Shown here: positions 56,689 through 64,000 of the stretch, in pieces
How positions within the stretch are numbered: position 1 is the stretch's first letter
How the letters are laid out: each line of letters begins with the position of its first letter
Assembly (NCBI GenBank): GCA_947579605.1
Contig: OX388314.1
Coordinates: 10,971,982 to 11,035,981 of the forward strand
Origin: Athripsodes cinereus
Taxonomy: Eukaryota > Arthropoda > Insecta > Trichoptera > Leptoceridae
Direction of reading: 5' to 3'
DNA length: 64,000 nt
Program-made: the position numbers and the translations under genes
The notes under the pieces: generated by a model
Databases searched by the model: none
What the model saw: only the letters and a program-made list of their open reading frames with translations
What the model was told of the DNA's origin: nothing

Positions 56689-56849
56689 GTAACTATATTT
56701 AAAAAATATCTCAAAATAAATTAACATTTGGTTCATCGAAGTGGAATATTTTCATAAGCAGAGAAACAAATGTTTATTTATTTTGTTGTCAAATGTTGAT
56801 ATATTGATTGAATATAGTTTTATTGTAATTATCATTTCTAAAGATTTTG

Positions 56850-57710
56850 AAATATCTCCCAACGTTTGTCCGTTTCACCCGTTGTTTAACCACCTCAAAG
56901 TGCTCTCTTTCTATTGTCATCTTCTCCTTTTCTGCCCCAGCTCGCGTCCACTCAGCCTAAATATACCTTTCTTCTAGATTTAAGATTCTTTCACACTCCA
57001 TCTCAAAAACATTTCCTGGACGTCTCCTTGGTGAAAATTGAGTGCATGTTGGTGGACGCTGACGTCGTGGTGCTGAAAAAAAAATTAACATTATGTTACA
57101 AGTGTATCATCTTATATACTTGATTTCTGGATACGTGATAGAGAGTCTGAGGAGTGTAAACTTAGATTTCAAAGGTTAGAAGAGTATTATAGGACAGTCA
57201 CTTCAATATAATTATTGTATTGTATTAGAACCAACTTAACAAGAATAACAGTGTCTTAATTACAATGAAACATCCAACAATTATAAAATCTTCCCTAATG
57301 GTGAATGTTTTTGACTTGAAATAAGTCAAACCAAACTGGACAGAGAGGATTGTAACTTGTAAGTCCAATGGATAGTCCATCTAAGATTCATATAGTGCGA
57401 CATATACCTACTTGTTATAATGCTATGTATCTCTCATTGATGAAATCTATAATAATTGTGTAATCAACTTCATATTGTATAAAAGTACATCTTCACTACA
57501 AGTTGTTGTGCAAATATAGTAAATTAGTAAAAGACAGTTTTAATTTTTATGTAAAAAAAACACTAACTGGAAAGTCTTGTTGCCTCGTCAGGTGGTTAAC
57601 TGTTTCTTGTTGGACTTCTTGTGAATTCAATTATATCTTTTATTTTAGGTTGGACCTCCCCTTCGATGTCACTAGCGCGTTCCATCGCATGTAGGACAAT
57701 CTCGACATGT
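56850..57710 (-). pseudogene. decayed exon-like stretches on minus strand
   Basis: Two minus-strand stretches are preceded by acceptor-like tracts: one at about 57080 (a T run then cag) reading into RRRPGNVFEME-like codons, and one at about 57716 (ttctgttttttag) reading into KHVEIVLHAMERASDIEGE. Both are GC-richer than their surroundings. They may be parts of an accessory protein of the enclosing transposon. No family is recognised and the chance of error is high. Confidence 0.2.
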
Positions 57711-58744
57711 TTTCTAAAAAACAGAATAAATATATACTTAATGCACTTAAAAAAGGTTTTGTTACCTGTATTAAACAATGATTATGTACATAAATATATT
57801 GTATTAATGTATTCACAAACATCCCGACTCTATTTTACTTATTGTATCAAGTATTTTACGTTTGAAGTACGTTTGTAAAACTTTGTAAATGTACTTACAC
57901 ATTGAGTTAGAATATTGTACCTATGTGATTTTTATAAATTAATAAGTTATAGCACAAGTTAATAATCTATCTATCTAAGTAATAAAGAATAAGTTATATC
58001 ATATAATACAAGTAAAACTTTATATTCACTTACCAGCAAAATTACAACAAACGCCGCGCAATAAATGACATTTCCTTTCAAGGTTAGTTCGTGAGCGTTC
58101 TGTCAAAAGTCTAGAATCAATATGACCAACTTTGAAATATCAAATAACATTAAATAAACGATTTAAATGAAAATAACTTTACAAATAATTTATTAAATGT
58201 AGTAATTTATTGTCAATTTAAATATTTTACATATTTGTTCAAAAATATTTCGTGAAAATTAAATATTATTCGCAAAAATATGAAATTTGCTGAAACCATA
58301 GACAATACGACAAAAATTCACATTGTTGCTAACGGGCCGTTCAACTAGTATCGGATAAGATCGAAGTTCCAAAAAAGAAAGAGAAAAAGAAAGCGTCAAG
58401 AATACGAAATTTAGTCATGGTCTTTTTATTTGCGATCTTAAGTCTAGTATTAGTATCGAATAAGAAAGCGTCAAGAATAAGCCTGCTGTTTGTAGCGCCT
58501 GATATTGTCAAACACTGCTCCGCCACGAGTGAACCTTTTTGTGGCAAAGTACGAAAATTGCTTTTTTAAATGGTGATAAAAACCTTAAAAATGCACATTT
58601 AAAAATATAAAAAGCACCATAATTTTTCTAATTTTCTGTACTATTTTTTGGGATGAATTTTTTTTTTGTGAAAGTTCCCCATTGTAAATGTAGTTATAAT
58701 CGTCGCGATCAACTTATGATATTTAAAATATAATCCATGGATAT

Positions 58745-58862
58745 ATTATATCATCACAGCATATCCCACGTGTATTTAGTAAACATGACAGCTGTCTTCT
58801 CTTTACCAATAAAAAAAATAAAGGTATTCAGAATGGGTAGCAAATTTCATCGCAAAAGAATA
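58745..58862 (-). mobile_element. family B copy, decayed
   Basis: The minus strand has gccacccattctgaatacct-like and ggcaaagagaagacagctgt-like words and the cacgtgggatatgctgtgat end. The central part of the 3' half is deleted. A family C insertion follows immediately. Confidence 0.65.
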
Positions 58863-58870
58863 AATGAAAC

Positions 58871-59333
58871 ATGAAATTTGGAAACATGAATGGACATCAG
58901 ATTTGGATGCTCACGGAGAGCGTGAGATCAAGGTTACAGGCAGTGGAAATGCGGTTCCTCAGGAGAGTGGCTGGTGTGTCATTGAGAGACCGTATAAGGA
59001 ATACGTATGTTCGTGAGGCTCTCAAAGTGGAACCGGTTCTCCTGCATATAGAGGTCACGGCTGGGTCACGTTCTTCGCATGCCAGAAGACAGACTACCAC
59101 TTAGATCTTTGGAGGCTGTGGGAGAGGGCAGAAGACCGGTGGGCCGCCCTAGAAGAAGCTGGCAAGGGCAGGTGTCAAACTTGTGTGCTGAAAGACTTGG
59201 TTTGGAGTTCCCAGAGGTCCTGGAAGCAGCGGTGGACAGGGATCTCTGGAGGAGGTACCTAGGCGCAATGGGCCTCCGACCCAACTAGGACAAGGGGAAG
59301 AAGATGTATGTATGTATGTATGTATGAAATTTG
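58871..59333 (+). mobile_element. RTE-like LINE 3' end (family C, Rex3-like) with 10-bp TSD
   Basis: The insert 58881-59323 is flanked by atgaaatttg at 58871-58880 and 59324-59333. It is the longest family C copy: GHQIWMLTESVRSRLQAVEM, FLRRVAGVSLRDRIRN, VREALKVEPVLLH, then after a shift RLPLRSLEAVGEGRRPVGRP, WQGQVSNLC, VDRDLWRRYLGAM and stop, with an (ATGT)n tail. This is the RTE post-RT region in the order seen in Rex3-type elements. One frameshift lies near 59065 (after IEV). Confidence 0.9.
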
Positions 59334-60213
59334 TCATTTACTGCTTATTTTAGGAATATATGAGATGTGGAAACTAGCTTATAGAACCTTAAAAAAACGG
59401 TGTACAGTAAAAAAGGGTGGTTGACACCGTCGAGAGCCTTAAAGATAAAAAATGCCTCTATTTCAAGTCAACTATCATAGAATGATTAATATGACTCTAT
59501 TTGTTTACGTATTAATATGTACACGTATCTGATTTTGCATATTGATAAGGTGAACCTTCCATTAGTGGGTATGCTATAAATAACATTATATCATACGTGC
59601 ACTATGTTAATCAAACAACATTATAAACACGGGTACAAATTATTAACTGTACACTCCTACACATCCATACCGTATTATACTTATAAACGGGAATTATTAT
59701 ACATACAAGCATGAGCGAGATATTTATTAGTATCTATATGTACCTTTTGGATTGATTCTATACAAATAATAAAACGTTCGTTTAAGATTTTGGGTAAAAA
59801 CATAAATCATAATATTATTTTGAATAACGATGTATGTGATTAATTTTGAACCAAACTGAAAAAAAATATATACGTGGATTGCTTCAATTGTATATTGGTA
59901 TACCACTACAATACTATATTGATTTGTGGTTTTTGGCCCTACCTTTGAGGATATTATATGTTTGAAAAATAATTTATCAAACAATACTCTTAATTATTCA
60001 AAGTGTAGAAATATATTTACCTAATTAGATTTATTTTTAAATTTTGACATAGTTACTGCAGAAAATAAGAATATGGAATCGATTTTTTTTTGGGTTTATA
60101 ACAAACCCAGATATATCTTTAAAAAAAAAATAAAAATTATAAAAAATCATTGTATTTTACCTTTGTTACAAATTTTTTATTGAGTATTACCTAAACTTTT
60201 TTGATTGACGATT
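59334..60213. other. unannotated AT-rich sequence
   Basis: No feature recognised. Confidence 0.4.
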
Positions 60214-60994
60214 TCAGATTTACTACTACTACTATATAGAATCCCCTAATATTGATCTAAGCGTGAGGAAGAATCTCACTAAAGCCTTTGTGTGGAGCAT
60301 TTTGCTATATGGGTGCGAGACGTGGACCATCAGCAAGAGGGAAAGCGGACGGTTAGCGGCATTTGAAATGTGGTGCTATAGACGCATGCTGAAGATTCAT
60401 TGGTCGGAACACGTCGAAAACGAAGACGTGTTAACCAGGGTTGGCGAAAAAAGGCAACTCCTCAAAAGAATCTGCCAACAACGAGCTAATTGGATTGGCC
60501 ACAACATCAGGCACCCATGACTGCTCATCACAATCGCAGAGGGCAGGACCGAAGGCACAAATGGCAGAGGTCGACCGAGAGACGCCTATATGGACCAACT
60601 GAAGAGGGACATGAGCTGTGGCTCATATATGGAGTTGAAGAGACTGGCTGAGAATAGGGAGGAGTGCAGAAATAAGTCAAAACTCGTTGCAGACCAATCC
60701 AATGGATTGTAACTCATTATATATATACTATACCATCACGGCATATCCCACAAGTGGGGTAGCCAGCAGACCAGCTGCATATAATAAACATGCAAGCTGT
60801 CCTCTCTGTGATAATATAAAATCAAAACATTCAGGATGGGTGGCAAACCTCATCGCTGAATTTAAGATGTAATATGTTTTAATTTTTCGAACATTGCCTT
60901 TTACAGGACACTCGAAAACTTACGGAGAAGAGAACGAGACCAATTCTTTACCGGGTTCTCCACGAAATTTATTCCAAAAATGCTCAGATTTACT
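60214..60994 (-). mobile_element. near full-length family B copy with 11-bp TSD, tail split by a LINE
   Basis: tcagatttact occurs at 60214-60224 and 60984-60994 and brackets everything between. On minus, the B body runs from about 60983 (5' end) to about 60728 (gccgtgatggtata). Its TAG/TA tail is cut in two: tatatatata at 60718-60727 and actactactatata at 60225-60238. The family D LINE fragment occupies the gap. The TSD proves that B came first and D landed in its microsatellite tail. Confidence 0.88.
60239..60717 (+). mobile_element. LINE C-terminal fragment (family D)
   Basis: The plus frame reads NIDLSVRKNLTKAFVWSILL, YGCETWTISKRE, MWCYRRMLKIHWSEHV, RQQRAN-type then WIGHNIRH, a single stop at 60518-60520, and continues in the same frame through GRTEGTNGRGRPRDAYM, DQLKRDM, ELKRLAENREECRNK to a final stop at about 60709-60711. 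This is the region after the RT domain (YG-ETWT, RMLKI-W, WIGH, GRGRPR) of RTE-like or ingi-like LINEs. One stop apart, it is well preserved. Confidence 0.85.
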
Positions 60995-61329
60995 CCAAAA
61001 ATGTTTAATCAGAACGGTCTATGAGCGAATGTTTTTATTTTAAAACTGGATTTTGATAAAGCATCTGTACAAAATATTATATTATTTTTCAAATAGTAAT
61101 TTTCAAGAAATATTACTGAAATGTAACTGAATTTGATAAACGACGAAGTATTTCATTTATGACAGTGGTAAAATTAAGACGCATATGTCGTTAAAGGTTA
61201 GTAGAAAACTAATGACGTCATAAGTTATTATTTAGCCACACGAACATAAATCTTTGCAATGATCATATTGTATGCTATATACAAATTCTGTTCCGTGAAT
61301 GGCAGAAATAATGAACCTCTCTCTACACA
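60995..61329. other. unannotated AT-rich sequence
   Basis: No feature recognised. If the candidate exon to the right is real, this would be intron. Confidence 0.35.
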
Positions 61330-61611
61330 TTACTTTTGTATACACGCGTCCTTACGATTACACAAGTCATGAAAGGAAATTAAAGTAAAAATATCTCCCA
61401 ACGAGGCGCTATTATAACTCTTTAGGTTTTCACGGTCTTTGACATCGTGTTCGGTGGTTTTCGGGATCTCCTTATGGTAATTTTTCGGCGAACGTGCTGT
61501 CACCATCCACCAAATCGTAATCGACGCGACCCACACACCACGTAGGCAAACACCAGATGTACAACAAAAATGTGTAATAAACATAAAGCGCCTTATTCGA
61601 GGTAGGTTCAT
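61330..61611 (-). CDS. candidate first exon of an unknown secreted protein
   Basis: A 93-codon minus frame is clearly richer in G+C than its surroundings and uses mixed codons (CCG, ACC, GTC, CGT), unlike the low-complexity chance frames of this window. It starts MNLPRIRRF, followed by a hydrophobic stretch (residues ~10-40, with VWVASITIWWMVTA) that could be a signal peptide or anchor. A polar tail follows with TEHDVKDREN, SLGDIFTL and a Cys pair (DLCNRKDAC). The frame ends at taa (61330-61332), but the bases caaaa|gtaatg at 61338-61328 can be read as a splice donor just before that stop. I do not recognise the protein. It may be a decayed mobile-element fragment; no homologue in the window. 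Confidence 0.3.
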   Translation of the reverse strand: MNLPRIRRFMFITHFCCTSGVCLRGVWVASITIWWMVTARSPKNYHKEIPKTTEHDVKDRENLKSYNSASLGDIFTLISFHDLCNRKDACIQK

Positions 61612-61661
61612 TTCAATTTAATATGGGTTATGTTTTGTATGAGTATGTACGAGTAAAGTAG

Positions 61662-62199
61662 CATTCACATTGCTTCACTTTGGATGATCATCCACAGTGT
61701 CAGGGTCAAAGCTGTTCATCGAAAGTGAACATGTCTATTCACATTTTTTTCATCCTATGCTTTTACTGCTATGTCAACACTCACGGTCATGATGTATGTA
61801 GTTTGACGTTAAAACAATAATAAATAAATGAAAAGTAACACTTACCTATGTTTTCTATGCTTTCACTGCTATCTCAACACTCATGTTCTATGCTTTCACT
61901 GCTATCTCAACACTCATGTTGTATGTAGTTTGACGTTACAACAATAATTAAACAAATAAAAAAAATGAAAAGTAACACTTACCTATTATGAATGAAAACA
62001 AATTTTGCATATGATTCTCACTTTCTTGAATACAAATTATCATAGAGAATAAGACAAATAATAGGATTAAACTTGTTTATGGTCGTTTCAGTGAAAGGCT
62101 TTTATCCGTCATCGCTAGTGATCTATGATCACTTTTGATGAAACGCTTGTTCCCACCTTTTCATTTTGGAGGATCATCCAGAGTGAACAAATGTGAACA
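61662..62199. mobile_element. inverted-repeat DNA element with internal duplication
   Basis: The left end gcattcacattgcttcactt with tggatgatcatcca is matched inversely at the right by tggaggatcatccagagtga and acaaatgtgaacac, about 75 bases of diverged arm. Inside, a ~110-base unit (tgctttcactgctatctcaa, cactcatg, gtatgtagtttgacgtta, gaaaagtaacacttacctat) is present two to three times. No transposase and no certain TSD. Confidence 0.7.
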
Positions 62200-63744
62200 C
62201 CTCTTAATAGACACTGACACCTTTACTTACAAATATAGAATAACTGATATTCCGAGTCACATGTCAAGCCCAACATAAAATATCATTGTTCCGACTTTAA
62301 TTATATTGCGAAAATAATTCCCGGCTGTTAATTGATTACCAATCTTTTTATTGTGTTAACCATAGAAAAGGGCGCGATGTGTTTGATATTTCATAATATT
62401 TTCACAATTCTCTATGTATATTTCATTTTCTGACCTGGAAGGTTTTAGTTGAATCTATATTATTTTTAACAACCCAGATGGAGCACTCGTATGTATTTAC
62501 ATTACAATAAAATGAAGTACCTACAGAACAGTTGGCAAAAAGAAGTGAGATCTCTTATTTTTGTAAACGAGACAGGGTTCTAGGTTTCGTATAAAATTCT
62601 ATATTTAAATAAGACTTTACTGTATTATTATATGAGACGTAACTGGTAGGTGAGGGAGGTGTGAATATGGTTTTTCATGAGTAAGCAAGTACCTACGACT
62701 GGGAAAGGTTTTTTCTTATTTATGATGAATTTAAAACTGTTTCTTTTGTCAGAATGAACGAGTAAATATTACATAACTTTTGATTGTACGCAGTATACAC
62801 AAAAACGAAATTTCTTTTCGTACTTCTGAATCCCTTCCTGTCCTTTCTTCCTGTTCTTTTGAAAAAGTATTTATCTTTTAATGTTTGATTTTCTAACTTG
62901 CTTTTTTATTATTACTTGCCAAAAGAAATACATTTTGTCCGTAGATTTCCAGGAATGGAACAGGTCTCCGATGTTTTTCATAAGTTTTATGGACTACCTT
63001 TTGTCGGTGAATTTTCTGGAATACTGTCAGATTTCCCATTTTTTGCTGAGTTTTCGATTGTTTCGCAAATATTAGTTTCTTTTTCAATTATAGAGGTAAA
63101 AGTAGTCATAGCAAACATGTCAGATATAATTACCTGTTCGTTGTAAAATTATTAATCTGAATGTCCTATATTTTTATAACCAAAGAAGACAACTTGTATA
63201 TTATCACAATATTTAGTTGTTTCAATAGTCTTGTTACGCCATATTTTAATGCCATAGATAATTATATAGATTCAGTAAGTGTTATTATATATTATTTATG
63301 ATTTGAGCTATTTCTTATAATAGCAATAAACAGAGGTGGCACATTGATATATGTTGGAAGGTACCTTGTTTTGTTTTAATATAGAATCAATATTGTCCTA
63401 TCTTTAAAAAAAAAACAATAAATCTTTGTAAGATAAACAACTTCCTACACTTAATATATTTATACATCCACTCTGATGAACATCAAACAAATTAATATCT
63501 TTATAAGTGATCCAATACGGATATAAACATCGGATTTCGTTATTGGTATGGTATGGATGGTGATGTTCTCATATTCCAGTGAAGAAAACATCAAAGGATG
63601 TATAAATATCCATAGCACTAATAAATATGGAAGTGCATTAAGTTTCCAACAACGAATAATTTTCCCACTTTTTTCTGTAGGTATGTTTTCAATTGTGTTG
63701 TAAATTTCCAGTATTAGAAGAACATCTTGAACAATATATTTGAT
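62200..63744. other. unannotated AT-rich sequence
   Basis: No gene recognised. Overlapping frames on both strands at 62881-63146 are typical chance frames. A 114-codon minus frame at 63460-63804 overlaps the family B copy at its start and is hydrophobic/AT-rich without known motifs. Confidence 0.4.
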
Positions 63745-63885
63745 TTCTTTATTAGAGTGATGAGGTATGCCGCCCATTCTGAATGTCTTAGTCATTTTTG
63801 GCACGAAGAGTACAGCTTGTATGCTTACAACATCAAGTTAATCAGCTGTCTACCCCACTTGTGAAAGATGCTGTGATGGTATAGA
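63745..63885 (+). mobile_element. family B copy, 3' part
   Basis: gatgaggtatgccgcccatt, tggcacgaagagtacagctt and ctaccccacttgtgaaagat precede gctgtgatggtatagatata. 5'-truncated and diverged. Confidence 0.75.
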
Positions 63886-64000
63886 TATACAAATAATATA
63901 GAGATTATAATATCAACCGTTTATGTACAACTCAATGAATTGATAATGTGTTTTTCTTGAGTAGAAAAGAGTATTCTAAAGTCAGAATAAATAAGAATGT
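63886..64000. other. unannotated window end
   Basis: No feature recognised. Confidence 0.4.

Larger units (their letters stand above)
54702..58499. mobile_element. candidate 3.8-kb DNA transposon with inverted repeats
   Basis: A 34-bp segment at 54749-54782 recurs as an exact inverse at 58447-58480. Outside it, taggcgcta (54701-54709) is matched by tagcgcctg (58493-58500 region), with an extra 27 bases on the left. Partial further copies of the same word (cttgacgctttct or its inverse) lie nearby on the right (58391-58406). The interior contains a possible transposase relic (55450-55690), an RTE relic, a family B copy with a triplicated segment, and a decayed minus-strand exon-like stretch. 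PIF/Harbinger is the best guess; the true ends and TSD are not resolved. Confidence 0.5.

Noticed and set aside
58897..59337. Minus-strand frames opposite the family C copy
   Set aside because: They are antisense shadows of the LINE coding strand.
63460..63804. 114-codon minus frame as a gene
   Set aside because: It overlaps a family B copy at its start, is AT-driven and hydrophobic, and lacks recognisable motifs; kept only as unannotated.

Overview
This looks like a stretch of an AT-rich animal nuclear genome, most likely an insect and probably a moth or butterfly (Lepidoptera). The grounds are the base composition, many decayed retrotransposon and DNA-transposon copies of types common in Lepidoptera, (TTTA)n/(AATAAA)n LINE tails, Helitron ends in CTAG, and frequent GTAGGTA/TAGGTACCTA words. 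The order is an inference; no single-copy gene confirms it. There is no bacterial-style gene organisation. No host gene is certain. Two short candidate exons are flagged: a 93-codon, relatively GC-rich, signal-peptide-like reading frame on the minus strand at 61330-61611, and a tiny signal-peptide-like start at 53016-53066.

Layout. 1-5.7 kb: a tRNA-derived SINE, a 5'-inverted (twin-primed) RTE-like insertion with an 18-bp target duplication, a cluster of nested copies of a short element called family B here, a Helitron end, and an inverted-repeat element. 5.7-9.5 kb: a tandem array of about 40 monomers of about 98 bp with traces of block duplication. 9.5-15.8 kb: mostly unrecognised AT-rich sequence with one perfect 39-bp fold-back element and a small TSD-flanked retro-insert. 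15.9-16.9 kb: two non-autonomous hAT elements with 8-bp duplications. 17-32 kb: scattered RTE-like 3' ends, SINEs, MITEs and LINE tails. 33.2-35.4 kb: the largest coding relic, a 5'-truncated LINE with a recognisable reverse transcriptase, a frameshift and a poly(A) tail. 42.7-44.3 kb: a large fold-back structure with an RTE copy inside it and family B inside that. 50-54 kb: more RTE-like 3' ends. 54.7-58.5 kb: a 3.8-kb interval bounded by a perfect 34-bp inverted repeat, holding a possible PIF/Harbinger transposase relic. 58.7-64 kb: further nested retro-insertions, including an LINE fragment inside the microsatellite tail of a family B copy.

The unifying theme is target-primed retrotransposition. 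At least six lineages of RTE-like or related LINE C-terminal fragments (named A, C, D, E, H and the short element B) end in lineage-specific microsatellite tails: TATG for A and C, TAG/TA for B, GAA for E, GAT for H. Several have clean target-site duplications. Family B shares the last ~35 bp of family A, which suggests that it uses A-type reverse transcriptase in trans. Letters for families are labels for this report only. All repeat assignments come from reading the sequence; no database was searched.
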